A stretch of DNA of 64,000 bases from Cellulomonas wangsupingiae (GCF_024508275.1 NZ_CP101989.1:1054001-1118000); one strand, 5' to 3'; positions 16,499 to 26,903 are shown, counted from the stretch's first letter. Notes: generated from the letters alone by a model not told the origin. A program made the numbers and translations.

Positions 16499-18019
16499 GT
16501 GCTGAACTTCCTCATCCGCCGCATCGCGGCCGGAATCGCCACGCTCTTCGTGGCGCTCTTCCTCATGTTCCTGCTCGTCGACCGCGCGATCGACCCGCTG
16601 CAGGACCTCTTCGAGAGCACCGCTCCCAACAAGGAGCAGCTGATCGCGCAACGCATCGAGGACCTCAACCTCGACGTCAACGTGGTCCTGCGCTTCTTCG
16701 AGTGGTTCGGGAACCTGCTGACCGGCGACCTCGGTGTCGCCTGGCGCTCGGGCCGCCCCGTGAGCGACATCCTCGTCAGCGCCTTCGGCTCGACCCTCCA
16801 ACTCGTCTCGGCCGCCACCGTGCTGGCCGTCGTGCTCGGCGTCTCGGTCGGCATCGTCTCGGCGCTGCGCCAGTACACCTCGTTCGACTACCTGATCATC
16901 TTCCTGTCGTTCCTGCTGTACTCCCTGCCGTCGTTCTGGGTCGCCGTGCTGCTCAAGCAGTGGGCCGCCATCGGCTTCAACGACTTCCTGCGCGACCCGG
17001 TCATCAGCTGGCCCGCCATCATCGGGGTGTCGCTGCTCGTCGGTCTGCTGTGGTCGCTCGCGATCGGCGGCAGCGCCGCGCGTCGTGCCCAGGTGTTCGG
17101 TGTCGCCGCCGCCGCCAACGTCGCGCTGCTCGCCTACATCCAGCTGACCGACTGGTGGGCGGACCCGCACATCGGGCCCGTCCTGCTCGCGGTTCTCGGC
17201 GCCGGCACGGCGTTCGGCGTGGTCGCGGTGTTCGCGGGCATGCACAACCGGCGCGCGCTGTGGACCGCGCTCACGGTCGTGGCGCTCGGCACGGTGCTGT
17301 ACTTCCCGCTCCAGCAGCTGTTCAAGTCGCTCGACGTGTCGAACCTGCTGATCGTCGGCCTCGCCGTGGTCTGCCTGGTGGTCGGCTACGTCGTGGGGCG
17401 CCTGTTCGGCGGTCCCGACTGGCGGCTGTCCGCCCGCACGGGCGCCGCGGTGGCCTTCGTCATGGGCGGGCTCACCTTCGTCGACCAGGTCATGCAGGTG
17501 TGGCGCCCGTACTTCAACGCGCTCAACGGGCGCCCGATCCCGACGTTCGGCGACAGCACCCCGAACCTCGGCGGCAACTACTGGGTACAGGTCCTGGACT
17601 CCGCGACGCACCTCGTCCTGCCGACCGCGACGCTCGTGCTCATCGCCTTCGCGTCGTACACCCGCTACTCCCGCTCGAGCATGCTCGAGGTGATGAACCA
17701 GGACTACATCCGCACGGCACGCGCCAAGGGCCTGCCGGAGCGGCTGGTCGTCGTGCGGCACGGCTTCCGCAACGCGCTCATCCCGCTCGCGACGGTCGTC
17801 CCGATCGACATCATCGCGCTGCTGGGCGGCGCGATCATCACCGAGGCGGTGTTCGCACGGCCCGGCATGGGGCAGATGTTCGTGCGGTCGCTGACCGACG
17901 CGGAGATCGAGCCGGTCATGGCCTACCTGCTCGTCACCGCGAGCCTCGCCATCCTCGCCAACATCATCGCGGACATCGTGTACGCGACGATCGACCCCCG
18001 GATCCGGTTGGACGCATGA
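16499..18019 (+). CDS. Oligopeptide-type ABC transporter permease (DppB-like, enlarged)
   Basis: A 506-residue permease, far longer than the usual 310-330. The N-terminal family segment (MLNFLIRRIAAGIATLFVALFL) and the C-terminal EAA region (YIRTARAKGLPERLVVVRHGFRNALIPL...PGMGQMFVRS) are standard. Between about residues 150 and 360 there is an insertion with several extra hydrophobic segments and a soluble loop. It forms half of the import channel. The GTG at 16499 begins the conserved start; the next permease overlaps its stop (ATGA). Confidence 0.86.
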   Translation: MLNFLIRRIAAGIATLFVALFLMFLLVDRAIDPLQDLFESTAPNKEQLIAQRIEDLNLDVNVVLRFFEWFGNLLTGDLGVAWRSGRPVSDILVSAFGSTLQLVSAATVLAVVLGVSVGIVSALRQYTSFDYLIIFLSFLLYSLPSFWVAVLLKQWAAIGFNDFLRDPVISWPAIIGVSLLVGLLWSLAIGGSAARRAQVFGVAAAANVALLAYIQLTDWWADPHIGPVLLAVLGAGTAFGVVAVFAGMHNRRALWTALTVVALGTVLYFPLQQLFKSLDVSNLLIVGLAVVCLVVGYVVGRLFGGPDWRLSARTGAAVAFVMGGLTFVDQVMQVWRPYFNALNGRPIPTFGDSTPNLGGNYWVQVLDSATHLVLPTATLVLIAFASYTRYSRSSMLEVMNQDYIRTARAKGLPERLVVVRHGFRNALIPLATVVPIDIIALLGGAIITEAVFARPGMGQMFVRSLTDAEIEPVMAYLLVTASLAILANIIADIVYATIDPRIRLDA

Positions 18020-19116
18020 GCACCCCGATGACACCCCCGAGCGACGCCGCCGACGAGCACGTCGAGAACGAGATCGAGCTCAAGGAGGTCGCGGGTCTGT
18101 CCCAGGGGCAGATCGTGCGGCGGCGGTTCTTCCGGCACAAGGGCGCGATCCTCGGGCTCCTGGTGCTGGGCACCACGGCCCTGCTCGCGCTGACGTCCGT
18201 CGGCGTGGGGCCGGTGCCCGGCTGGTGGCAGTGGACGCCGTACGAGACGCCGCCGGTGCTCAACGCGGGCGGCCGGCCGACGATGTCGCTGCCGACGTGG
18301 CTGGGCGGGTCGGGCTTCGCGATCGGCGAGCACCCGTTCGGCCAGGACGAGATCGGCCGCGACATCTTCGCGCGCGTCATGGCGGGCGTGCAGACGTCCC
18401 TCATGGTGATGGTCGTCATCGGCGGCGTGGCCGCGATCGTCGGCATCCTCGTCGGTGCCGCTGCGGGCTTCGTCCGCGGGCGGACGGACACGTTCCTCAT
18501 GCGCGCCACCGACCTGGTGATCACGGTCCCGACGCTCGTCATCGGCGCCGTCATCGGCAAGATCGCCGGTGGGGTCAGCGGGCTGGTGTTCGCGATCGCG
18601 ATGGGCTTCATCCTGTGGACCACGCTCGCGCGACTGGTCCGCGGAGAGTTCCTCTCGCTGCGCGAGCGCGAGTTCGTCGACGCGGCCCGCGTGGCCGGTG
18701 CCAGCAACCTGCGGATCATCTTCAAGCACATCCTGCCGAACGCGATCGGCACGGTCATCGTGTCGGTCACGCTCCTGATGAGCTCGGCGATCCTGCTCGA
18801 GACGGGCCTGTCCTTCCTCGGGTTCGGCATCCAGCCGCCCGAGGTCTCCCTCGGCCAGCTCATCAGCCAGTACCAGCAGGCGTTCGCGACGCGGCCGTGG
18901 CTGTTCTGGTGGCCGGGAATGTTCATCGTCGTCATCGCGCTGAGCATCAACTTCATCGGCGACGGCCTGCGCGACGCGTTCGACCCGCGCCAGAAGCGCA
19001 TCCCCTCGGAGCGCAAGATGGCCAAGGCCATGGAGGCGGACGGGTCGGCGGCACGGGCGAACGTCACGACGGTCCGCCCCGCCGACGACGTCCGCAACGC
19101 CGGTATGGGGTCGTGA
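18016..19116 (+). CDS. Oligopeptide-type ABC transporter permease (DppC-like)
   Basis: A 366-residue permease of the DppC/OppC group. A cytoplasmic N-terminus holds the family motif SQGQIVRRRFFRHKGAILG (about residues 29-47). The first helix and an external loop with GEHPFGQDEIGRDIFARV follow, then five helices with the EAA loop EFVDAARVAGASNLRIIFKH. Its ATG overlaps the stop of the partner permease. The charged C-terminus is longer than usual. The matching ATPase gene lies about 0.7 kb on, behind an opposite-strand gene. Confidence 0.9.
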   Translation: MSTPMTPPSDAADEHVENEIELKEVAGLSQGQIVRRRFFRHKGAILGLLVLGTTALLALTSVGVGPVPGWWQWTPYETPPVLNAGGRPTMSLPTWLGGSGFAIGEHPFGQDEIGRDIFARVMAGVQTSLMVMVVIGGVAAIVGILVGAAAGFVRGRTDTFLMRATDLVITVPTLVIGAVIGKIAGGVSGLVFAIAMGFILWTTLARLVRGEFLSLREREFVDAARVAGASNLRIIFKHILPNAIGTVIVSVTLLMSSAILLETGLSFLGFGIQPPEVSLGQLISQYQQAFATRPWLFWWPGMFIVVIALSINFIGDGLRDAFDPRQKRIPSERKMAKAMEADGSAARANVTTVRPADDVRNAGMGS

Positions 19117-19142
19117 GCCCGGTGCGTCCGGGCGTCGGCCGC

Positions 19143-19763
19143 TCAGGCCGCGACGAGCACGACCGCGGTGAGCGCGGCCAGCACCCCCACCGCCCCCACG
19201 GTGCCGACGTGCACCTGGCGCGTGGTGGTCAGGCCCTGCTCGACGCGGACCCGCTGCGCACCGTCGAGGTACCCGGCGCGCACCAGCGCGTCGTGCCGGG
19301 CCTCGATCGCGGCGCCGACGGACTCGGCCGTCGCCCGCAGGGAGCGCACGGTACGGCCGTCCGGTGGCACGGTCGCGGCGGCCCGCGGGTCGGCGGGCTC
19401 ACCACGGCGCAGCCGACGTGCGGTGGAGCTGGCGCGGGGAGCGGCGAACGCGGTGACGTCACCGTCGGTCGTCCGCACCACGAGGGACCAGCCGTAGTCG
19501 ACGTCGCGGTACGTCGGCCACGGGATGCGCACGGTGCTCAGCACGTTGCGCACGACCACCTCGCCGTCGGACACCTCGACGCCGGGACGCCAGAACATCG
19601 CCCAGACCACGGCGACGACCAGGGCGACCGGCGGCAGCGCGCGCAGCGCCTCACCGGCCCCGTCCTGCATCGTGACCGACCCCAGGGCCAGGAGCCCGAT
19701 GGCCGCACCCGCGACCGTCAGACCCCGCCCGTACCCCGACGTGAACTCCTGCGTGGCACCCAC
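19143..19763 (-). CDS. PH-domain-like membrane protein, unknown function
   Basis: A 206-residue protein with two N-terminal membrane helices (about residues 14-50). A PH-like domain of the bacterial short kind follows (VEVSDGEVVVRNVLSTVRIPWPTYRDVDYGWSL, split here only by the domain's own strands). A single helix closes the C-terminus. Such proteins are common in actinobacteria and have no firm function. The GTG at 19763 is the start that keeps both helices. It is antisense to, and lies between, the permease and ATPase genes of the peptide transporter, which is an odd position. Confidence 0.7.
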   Translation of the reverse strand: MGATQEFTSGYGRGLTVAGAAIGLLALGSVTMQDGAGEALRALPPVALVVAVVWAMFWRPGVEVSDGEVVVRNVLSTVRIPWPTYRDVDYGWSLVVRTTDGDVTAFAAPRASSTARRLRRGEPADPRAAATVPPDGRTVRSLRATAESVGAAIEARHDALVRAGYLDGAQRVRVEQGLTTTRQVHVGTVGAVGVLAALTAVVLVAA

Positions 19764-19838
19764 GTGACCATGCTCGCAGACCGGCACGCCGCCACCGTCC
19801 CCTCCGGGGCGGCGCGGGTGCAGGAAGGACGCTGAACG

Positions 19839-21674
19839 GTGGCCATCGACACGCCTCCCGTCCCCACCCGTACCGACGAGCCCGTGCTGTCCGTGCGGGA
19901 CCTGTGCGTCGACTTCTACGTCGACGGCACGTGGTACCCCGCCGCGGTCGACGTCAGCTACGACGTGCGCCCCGGTGAGGTGCTCGCGATCGTCGGCGAG
20001 TCCGGCTCGGGCAAGACCCAGTCCTCGATGGCGCTGCTCGGCCTGCTGCCCGCCAACGGGCGGGCCCGCGGCTCCGCGAAGCTGGACGACCGCGAGCTCG
20101 TCGGGATGCCGACGAGCCGCCTGCGTCGCATCCGCGGGCGCGAGATCGCGGTGATCTTCCAGGAGCCGATGACGGCGTTGAACCCGGTGTTCACCATCGG
20201 GTACCAGATCGTCGAGACGCTGCGCGCGCACTTCGAGATCGGCCCGGCCGAGGCGCGGGAGCGGGCGGTCGAGCTGCTGCGGCTCGTCGACCTGCCGGAC
20301 CCGGAGAAGCGCGTCGACTCCTACCCCCACCAGCTGTCGGGCGGGCAGCGGCAGCGCGCGATGATCGCGCAGGCGCTGGCGTGCGACCCCAAGCTGCTCA
20401 TCGCGGACGAGCCGACCACCGCGCTCGACGTGACGGTCCAGGCCGAGATCCTCAAGCTCATGCGTGACCTGCGCGAGCGCATCGACGCCGGCATCGTGCT
20501 CATCACGCACGACATGGGCGTGGTCGCCGACATGGCGGACAAGATCATCGTCATGAAGGACGGTCGCATCGTCGACCAGGGCCAGGCGCTGGACGTCTTC
20601 AGCAACCCGCAGCACCCGTACACGGTCAAGCTGCTCGACGCGGTCCCGCACCTGGGCCGGGGCGCCGAGGCGTACGCCCGGCGGGACGCGACCACGACGA
20701 GCCCGGTCGACGCACCCGTGGCCACGGCGGACGCCGACGAGCAGCTCGCGCTCGACGCGAAGGACGTCGTCATCGAGTACCCCGGACGGCGGCGCACGCC
20801 GACGTTCCGGGCGGTCGACGGCGTGTCCCTGCAGATCCGCCAGGGGGAGGTCGTCGGCCTGGTCGGCGAGTCGGGCTCCGGCAAGACCACCATCGGCCGC
20901 GCCGTCGTCGGGCTGCTGCCCGTGACGAGCGGGTCCCTGAAGATCGTCGGCCACGACATGGTCGGCGCGTCGATGAAGGACCTCAAGCCGCTGCGGACCA
21001 AGGTCGGCATCGTCTTCCAGGACCCGGGCTCGTCGCTGAACCCCCGCCTGCCGATCGGCGAGTCGATCGCCGAGCCCTTGCTGCTGCACCGCGGGGTCAA
21101 GGGCGCGGCCCTGCAGCGCGAGATCGAGCGGCTGCTGGACCAGGTGCGCCTGCCGCGCGCGATGCGCAACCGCTACCCGCACGAGCTGTCGGGCGGTCAG
21201 CGTCAGCGCGTCGGCATCGCCCGGTCGCTGGCCCTGGAGCCGCGCCTGCTCGTCGCCGACGAGCCGACGTCGGCGCTCGACGTGTCCGTGCAGGCGGCGG
21301 TGCTCGAGCTGTTCCAGGACCTGCAGCGTGAGCACGGGTTCGCGTGCCTGTTCATCAGCCACGACCTCGCGGTCGTCGAGATCCTGGCGGACCGCATCGC
21401 GGTCATGCGCAGCGGCCGCCTCGTCGAGGTGGGCGAGGCGGCGCAGGTCGTCCACGCCCCGCGGGACCCGTACACGCAGCGACTCATCGCCGCGGTGCCC
21501 GTGCCGGACCCGGAGGCGCAGCGCGAGCGGCGCGTCGCCCGGGACGCCCTGCTCGAGTCCCAGCGCGCGGAGCTCGAGGCGGAGGAGGCGCAGCACGCGG
21601 CCGACGCCGCCCGTCACGAGGCCGTCGCGATCGGCGAGGTCGACAACGAGCGGACCACGCGTCCGGGCGTCTGA
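19839..21674 (+). CDS. Fused double ATPase of the oligopeptide-type ABC transporter (DppD-DppF)
   Basis: A 611-residue protein with two complete ATPase modules. The first has Walker A GESGSGKT at residues 53-60, signature LSGGQRQR and Walker [13 protein letters not shown]. The second begins near residue 305 with its own [17 protein letters not shown] and [12 protein letters not shown]. Each module is followed by the family tail for peptide importers ([16 protein letters not shown]). It powers the two permeases encoded upstream. The GTG at 19839 follows a good ribosome site, AGGAAGGA. A 40-residue acidic, helical tail ends the protein. Confidence 0.92.
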   Translation: MAIDTPPVPTRTDEPVLSVRDLCVDFYVDGTWYPAAVDVSYDVRPGEVLAIVGESGSGKTQSSMALLGLLPANGRARGSAKLDDRELVGMPTSRLRRIRGREIAVIFQEPMTALNPVFTIGYQIVETLRAHFEIGPAEARERAVELLRLVDLPDPEKRVDSYPHQLSGGQRQRAMIAQALACDPKLLIADEPTTALDVTVQAEILKLMRDLRERIDAGIVLITHDMGVVADMADKIIVMKDGRIVDQGQALDVFSNPQHPYTVKLLDAVPHLGRGAEAYARRDATTTSPVDAPVATADADEQLALDAKDVVIEYPGRRRTPTFRAVDGVSLQIRQGEVVGLVGESGSGKTTIGRAVVGLLPVTSGSLKIVGHDMVGASMKDLKPLRTKVGIVFQDPGSSLNPRLPIGESIAEPLLLHRGVKGAALQREIERLLDQVRLPRAMRNRYPHELSGGQRQRVGIARSLALEPRLLVADEPTSALDVSVQAAVLELFQDLQREHGFACLFISHDLAVVEILADRIAVMRSGRLVEVGEAAQVVHAPRDPYTQRLIAAVPVPDPEAQRERRVARDALLESQRAELEAEEAQHAADAARHEAVAIGEVDNERTTRPGV

Positions 21675-21687
21675 GTCCACGCGCTGC

Positions 21688-21734
21688 GCACGCACGACGC
21701 CCGGTCACCCACGGTGGCCGGGCGTCGTGCGTGC
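21688..21734 (+). terminator. Strong terminator after the peptide transporter
   Basis: A perfect 17-bp inverted repeat (GCACGCACGACGCCCGG and its complement) encloses a 13-base loop that itself forms a 4-bp helix. It starts 14 bases after the ATPase stop. Confidence 0.85.
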
Positions 21735-21925
21735 CCGGCCGTCCATCTGCCCGACGCGGGCCGCCCGGTGTGCGGCGCCTCGGGCGGGTGCGACCAGATC
21801 GGGCGGTTCGGGGCTCTCGTGGGGTTAAGTCCGCGCGTCCGCGCGTCGATGCACGGGTGGGCGTGGCAGGGTCCCCGTCGGGCCAGGACGGTGGGACCGC
21901 GGGTGCGGGCGTGGGAGGCGGAACG

Positions 21926-23929
21926 GTGACGGGGACGACGGTGGGGCGGACGACGGTGGCGCGTGGGGCGGGGGAGCGAGCGACCGTGCGTGGCAGGCGA
22001 CGTCGCGGGGGTGGCGTCGTCGCGGTGGCGGCGGCCGCTGCCCTGGCGGTCACGACGACGGCCTGCACGGCGACGCCCCCGGACCCCGCACGCGCCGGCA
22101 CGGTCGTCGTCTCGAGCGACCTGCCGTTCGCGTCGCTGAACGGCGCGACCGCCGCGGGCCGGGCGCCCGGCAGCGTCCTGGTCCGAGGGCTCGTGCAGTC
22201 GGGCTTCACGACGCTCGCGGACGACGGCACGGTCGACGGCGACGCGTCCTTCGGCACGGTCGAGAAGGTGGCGGACGCGCCGCTCACCGTGCGCTACACG
22301 ATCGCACCGACCGCCACGTGGTCGGACGGCGTCCCCGTGACGCCGGCGGACCTGCTGCTGGAGTGGGCGGCCCGCAGCGGTCAGCTCGACGAGGTGGTGC
22401 CCGAGCTCGACGCGGACGGCGAGCCCGTGGGGGACCTCGGTGACGTGGTCGCGTTCGGTGCGACGTCCGCTGCGCTCGCGCGCGCGTCGGCCGTCCCCGT
22501 GGTCGACGGTGCGACGGTCACCGTCGTCTACGACTCGCCCGTCGCGGACTGGCACGTCGCGCTCGACGTCAACCTGCCGGCGCACGTCGTCGGGCGGCTC
22601 GCGCTCGACCCGCAGGCGCCGTCGTTCCCCGCCACGACGCCCACGCCGTCCCAGGGCACGACGCCCACGCCGTCGGGCGGGGCCACGACCGCGGCCACGA
22701 CCTCCGCCGACGCGACGGCCGCGCCGTCCCCCGACGCGACGGCCGGTGAGCCGGACGCGGCAGCCGCCGCGCGGTGGGCGGACGCGGTCGTCACGGCCGT
22801 GCAGCAGCAGGACCGTGCCTCCCTCGTGCCCGTCTCGCGGGTGTGGCGGTCGGCCGGGCGCGCCGGTGACGTCGCCGCGGACCCCACGCTCACGACGACG
22901 ACGGGACCGTACGTGCTGGCACGCGTGGACGGCGACGGCGTCGAGGCGGTCCGCAACGACGCGTACACGGGTGACCGCCCGGCGGCCTTCGACCGGGTGC
23001 GCGTCCGCACGGACCTCGACCCGCTCGCCCAGGTCGAGGCCCTGGCCGACGACGAGCTCGACGTCGCCGCACCGGTGAGCACGCCCGACGTCCTCACGGC
23101 GGCGACCGAGCTCGAGGGCGTGACGGTGTCGACGGGTGGTGACGCGGTGCTGCAGGTCGTCCTGCAGGAGGCCGGGGGCGGCCTGTTCGACCCCGCCGCG
23201 CACGCCTCGGCCCCCGACCCGGCCGCGGCGGCGGCCGAGCTGCGGACGGCGTTCCTGGCGAGCGTGCGGCGCGACGAGGCGGTACGTCACGCGGTCGGCA
23301 TGCTGTGGGCCGAGGCCGAGGTGTCCGACGTCGTCGCGGCGCAGGTCGGCCCGCAGGCGCCGGCCGTCGAGGACCCGACCGCAGCGGACCCGCCCGACGG
23401 ACCCGGTGACGACGGCCCGCTCACGGTGCGCGTGCTCACCAACCTCGGTGACCCGGTCCGGGCAGCCGTGGTCGGTGGCCTCGTCGACGCCGGTGCCGCG
23501 GCCGGCTTCACGGTCGTCCCCGTCGAGGTCGACGACCCCGCGCGGGCGTTGCGCGCGGCCCCGCAGGACTGGGACGCCGCCCTCGTCCCCGTCGCGCAGG
23601 AGGACCTCCCCGTCGCCGGCCTCGCCGCGCGCTGGCGCACCGGCGGCGCCACGAACGTGACGGGGCACACCGACCCCGCCCTCGACGCGGTGCTCGACGC
23701 GCTCGTGGCGCAGCCCGACCCGCAGGCCGCGGCGCAGGGGGTGACGCAGGCCGCCGAGGCCCTGGTGACCTGGGGCGCCGTGCTGCCGGTCGCGCGCACG
23801 CCCGTCCTCACGGTGTCCGCCGCACGGGACGCCGAGGACGACGACGGCCTGCCCGTGGTGGGCGACGTGCCGGTGCTGACGCCGTCTGCGGCGGACCTCA
23901 CATGGTGGTGGGGCTGGACGCGGCGGTAG
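21926..23929 (+). CDS. Orphan family 5 solute-binding-like lipoprotein (LpqW-like)
   Basis: A 667-residue secreted protein. A basic N-region with RGRRRRGGG leads to a hydrophobic stretch ending in a weak lipobox before Cys47. The core is a diverged copy of the peptide-binding protein at 14456: compare TATWSDGVPVTPADLLLEWAA here. A Thr/Pro/Ala-rich insert lies at about residues 233-281. No permease accompanies it. In M. tuberculosis a protein of this fold, LpqW, is encoded beside typA and regulates lipoglycan synthesis rather than transport; the position beside typA here supports the same identity. Start: GTG after GGGAGG (21913-21918). Confidence 0.7.
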   Translation: MTGTTVGRTTVARGAGERATVRGRRRRGGGVVAVAAAAALAVTTTACTATPPDPARAGTVVVSSDLPFASLNGATAAGRAPGSVLVRGLVQSGFTTLADDGTVDGDASFGTVEKVADAPLTVRYTIAPTATWSDGVPVTPADLLLEWAARSGQLDEVVPELDADGEPVGDLGDVVAFGATSAALARASAVPVVDGATVTVVYDSPVADWHVALDVNLPAHVVGRLALDPQAPSFPATTPTPSQGTTPTPSGGATTAATTSADATAAPSPDATAGEPDAAAAARWADAVVTAVQQQDRASLVPVSRVWRSAGRAGDVAADPTLTTTTGPYVLARVDGDGVEAVRNDAYTGDRPAAFDRVRVRTDLDPLAQVEALADDELDVAAPVSTPDVLTAATELEGVTVSTGGDAVLQVVLQEAGGGLFDPAAHASAPDPAAAAAELRTAFLASVRRDEAVRHAVGMLWAEAEVSDVVAAQVGPQAPAVEDPTAADPPDGPGDDGPLTVRVLTNLGDPVRAAVVGGLVDAGAAAGFTVVPVEVDDPARALRAAPQDWDAALVPVAQEDLPVAGLAARWRTGGATNVTGHTDPALDAVLDALVAQPDPQAAAQGVTQAAEALVTWGAVLPVARTPVLTVSAARDAEDDDGLPVVGDVPVLTPSAADLTWWWGWTRR

Positions 23930-23932
23930 GAT
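23927..23932 (+). promoter_or_regulatory. Predicted -10 box for typA
   Basis: TAGGAT overlaps the stop codon of the preceding gene. Transcription would start near 23940, giving a 35-50 base leader before typA. Confidence 0.4.
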
Positions 23933-23975
23933 GGGACGCTGCGCCGACGCCTCGGCGAGCCCCCCGTCACCTGAG

Positions 23976-25925
23976 ATGAGTACCCGTATGCCCGCAACCG
24001 ACCAGGCCACCGGCGCCGCCGTGCGCTCCGACCTGCGCAACGTCGCCATCGTCGCGCACGTCGACCACGGCAAGACGACCCTCGTCGACGCGATGCTCTG
24101 GCAGTCCGGCGCGTTCGGCGCGCACGACCACGTCGACGAGCGTGCGATGGACTCCGGTGACCTCGAGCGGGAGAAGGGCATCACCATCCTCGCGAAGAAC
24201 ACCACGGTGCACTACGCGGGACCCGCCGCGGCCGCGGTGGGGCAGCCCGACGGCGTGACGATCAACGTCATCGACACCCCGGGCCACGCGGACTTCGGCG
24301 GGGAGGTCGAGCGCGGTCTGTCCATGGTGGACGGCGTCGTGCTGCTCGTCGACGCCTCGGAGGGCCCGCTGCCGCAGACGCGCTTCGTGCTGCGCAAGGC
24401 GCTCGAGGCGAAGCTCCCGGTGATCCTCGTGGTCAACAAGGTCGACCGCCCCGACGCCCGCATCGCGGAGGTCGTCGCCGAGGCGACGGACCTGCTGCTG
24501 GGCCTCGCGTCGGACCTGCACGAGGACGTCCCGGACCTGGACCTCGACGCGATCCTCGACGTGCCCGTCGTCTACGCGGCCGCCAAGGTCGGCAAGGCCT
24601 CGCGCACGCAGCCGGCCGACGGCGACATGCCGGACAGCCCGGACCTCGAGCCGCTGTTCGCGACGATCCTCGAGAAGATCCCCGCGCCGACGTACGACCC
24701 GACCGCGCCGCTGCAGGCGCACGTCACCAACCTCGACGCGTCGCCGTTCCTCGGCCGCCTCGCGCTGCTGCGCATGTACAACGGCACGCTGCGCAAGGGG
24801 CAGACGGTCGCGTGGGCACGCCACGACGGCACGCTGCAGAACGTCCGCATCACCGAGCTGCTCGAGACCAAGGCGCTCGACCGCGTGCCGACCGACGAGG
24901 CCCGGCCCGGCGACATCGTCGCGGTCGCCGGCATCGAGGACATCACGATCGGCGAGACGCTGACGGACCCGGACGACCCGCGGCCGCTGCCGCTCATCAC
25001 GGTCGACGACCCGGCGATCTCGATGACCATCGGCATCAACACCTCGCCGCTGGCCGGCAAGGGCGGCAAGGGCCACAAGGTCACGGCCCGTCAGGTCAAG
25101 GACCGCCTGGACCGCGAGCTCATCGGCAACGTGTCGCTGCGCGTGCTGCCCACCGAGCGTCCCGACGCGTGGGAGGTGCAGGGCCGCGGTGAGCTGGCCC
25201 TGGCGATCCTCGTCGAGCAGATGCGCCGCGAGGGCTTCGAGCTGACGGTCGGCAAGCCGCAGGTCGTCACCAAGATGGTCGACGGCAAGGTCCACGAGCC
25301 GACCGAGCGCATGACGATCGACGTGCCCGAGGAGTACCTGGGCTCGGTCACGCAGCTGCTCGCGCAGCGCAAGGGCCGCATGCAGACGATGAGCAACCAC
25401 GGCACCGGCTGGGTGCGCATGGAGTTCATCGTCCCCGCGCGCGGGCTCATCGGGTTCCGCACGCGGTTCCTCACGGACACGCGCGGAACGGGCATCGCGT
25501 CGTCCATCGCCGAGGGCTTCGAGCCGTGGGCCGGCCCGATCGAGACCCGCGTCAACGGCTCGCTCGTCGCGGACCGCTCGGGCGTCGCGACGCCGTTCGC
25601 GATGCTCAACCTGCAGGACCGCGGCACGTTCTTCGTCGAGGCGACCTCCGAGGTGTACGAGGGCATGGTCGTCGGCGAGAACGCGCGCAACGAGGACATG
25701 GACGTCAACATCACCAAGGAGAAGAAGCTCAACAACATCCGCTCGTCGACGTCCGAGTCGTTCGAGAACGTGGTGCCGCCGCGCAAGCTGACGCTCGAGG
25801 AGTCCCTCGAGTTCGCGCGCGAGGACGAGTGCGTCGAGGTCACCCCCGAGGTCGTCCGCATCCGCAAGGTGGTGCTGGACCAGACCGAGCGGGCGCGCCA
25901 GACGGCACGCAACAAGCGCTCCTGA
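23976..25925 (+). CDS. typA: Ribosome-associated GTPase TypA/BipA
   Basis: A 649-residue translational GTPase. G1 is AHVDHGKTT near residues 24-32, the switch I region contains EREKGITI, G3 is DTPGHADF and G4 is NKVD. The elongation-factor domains and the TypA-specific C-terminal domain ([13 protein letters not shown], then [13 protein letters not shown]) follow. It binds ribosomes and helps assembly and growth under stress. The ATG at 23976 and an in-frame ATG at 23988 are both possible; neither has a strong ribosome site. Confidence 0.95.
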   Translation: MSTRMPATDQATGAAVRSDLRNVAIVAHVDHGKTTLVDAMLWQSGAFGAHDHVDERAMDSGDLEREKGITILAKNTTVHYAGPAAAAVGQPDGVTINVIDTPGHADFGGEVERGLSMVDGVVLLVDASEGPLPQTRFVLRKALEAKLPVILVVNKVDRPDARIAEVVAEATDLLLGLASDLHEDVPDLDLDAILDVPVVYAAAKVGKASRTQPADGDMPDSPDLEPLFATILEKIPAPTYDPTAPLQAHVTNLDASPFLGRLALLRMYNGTLRKGQTVAWARHDGTLQNVRITELLETKALDRVPTDEARPGDIVAVAGIEDITIGETLTDPDDPRPLPLITVDDPAISMTIGINTSPLAGKGGKGHKVTARQVKDRLDRELIGNVSLRVLPTERPDAWEVQGRGELALAILVEQMRREGFELTVGKPQVVTKMVDGKVHEPTERMTIDVPEEYLGSVTQLLAQRKGRMQTMSNHGTGWVRMEFIVPARGLIGFRTRFLTDTRGTGIASSIAEGFEPWAGPIETRVNGSLVADRSGVATPFAMLNLQDRGTFFVEATSEVYEGMVVGENARNEDMDVNITKEKKLNNIRSSTSESFENVVPPRKLTLEESLEFAREDECVEVTPEVVRIRKVVLDQTERARQTARNKRS

Positions 25926-25941
25926 CCCGCGGACGACGACC

Positions 25942-26898
25942 GTGACCGGCGGCCTGCTCGCAGTCCACGCCCACCCCGACGACGAGTCGCTCGCGACCGG
26001 CGCGCTGCTGGCGACGTGGGCTGCCGCCGGACGGCCGGTCACGGTCGTCACCGCGACGCGCGGCGAGCGCGGCGAGGTCATCGGGCGGCGCTGGGCGCAC
26101 CTGGAGGGTGACGGCCCGGCGCTCGCCGAGCACCGCGAGGGTGAGCTCGCCGCCGCGCTGCGCGTTCTCGGCGTGCGGGACCACGGGTTCCTCGACGAGG
26201 CGGTCGCCGCCGACGTGCGGTACGAGGACTCGGGCATGGCCTGGGTCGGCGCGGGGCGGGCCGGTGCACCGGAGGACGTCCCCCCGGGGGCGTTCGCGTT
26301 CGCACCCCTCGAGGAGGCGGCCGACGCGCTCGCCCGCGTGCTGCGCTCACGCCGACCGCAGGTCGTCGTGACCTACGAGCCCGGTGGCGGGTACGGCCAC
26401 CCCGACCACGTGCGCACCCACGAGGTCACGCGGCTCGCGCTCGAGCTCGCCGCGTGCGAGGACGACGTCCACGCACCCGCCCACGTCGTGCCCGTGGCGC
26501 TGTGGTCGGTGGTCGGGCGCTCCGACCTGCGGCGCGCGCAGGTCGCACTCGCGGGGGACGGTGTGCTCGCGGCCCTGGGCGCGACGATCACCGGGCTCAC
26601 GCTGCCCGACCCGGCGGCCGAGCAGCCCTCGGTGGCCGTGCCGGACGACGACGTCGACCTCCTCGTCGACGTGGCGCCCGTCCGGGACCGGGTGCTGGCC
26701 GCGCTGCGCGCCCACGCCACCCAGGTCCAGGCCGTGCGCCCCGTCGACGGCGACGACGCCCTGGTCGGCTGCTACGCGCTGAGCAACGCGGTGCTCGCCG
26801 CAGTGCCGACGGTCGAGGCCTACCGCTACGTGCCCGGCAGCCTGCGCGCGGAGGAGGCCGGCGTCGTCTGGCCCGCCGGCGTGCGACCGGTAGCCTGA
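25942..26898 (+). CDS. mshB: N-acetyl-GlcN-inositol deacetylase MshB (mycothiol synthesis)
   Basis: A 318-residue zinc deacetylase of the PIG-L fold. The metal site is HAHPDDE (His11, Asp13, Asp14) with His153 in GHPDHVRTHE. It removes the acetyl group from GlcNAc-inositol in mycothiol synthesis, the actinobacterial thiol that replaces glutathione. A relative, Mca, cleaves mycothiol conjugates; the length and genomic place next to typA and a small membrane protein, as in M. tuberculosis, favour MshB. The GTG at 25942 begins exactly before the metal-binding strand. Confidence 0.85.
   Translation: MTGGLLAVHAHPDDESLATGALLATWAAAGRPVTVVTATRGERGEVIGRRWAHLEGDGPALAEHREGELAAALRVLGVRDHGFLDEAVAADVRYEDSGMAWVGAGRAGAPEDVPPGAFAFAPLEEAADALARVLRSRRPQVVVTYEPGGGYGHPDHVRTHEVTRLALELAACEDDVHAPAHVVPVALWSVVGRSDLRRAQVALAGDGVLAALGATITGLTLPDPAAEQPSVAVPDDDVDLLVDVAPVRDRVLAALRAHATQVQAVRPVDGDDALVGCYALSNAVLAAVPTVEAYRYVPGSLRAEEAGVVWPAGVRPVA
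26891..26896 (+). promoter_or_regulatory. Predicted -10 box for the small membrane protein gene
   Basis: TAGCCT lies at the end of mshB, seven bases before the GTG at 26904, matching the leaderless pattern. Confidence 0.4.
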
Positions 26899-26903
26899 GC
26901 GAC

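Noticed and set aside
21614..24205. An 863-codon minus-strand frame across the LpqW-like gene and the start of typA
   Set aside because: Composition is Arg/Gly/Asp/Val repetition without domains; it is the shadow of well-supported plus-strand genes.
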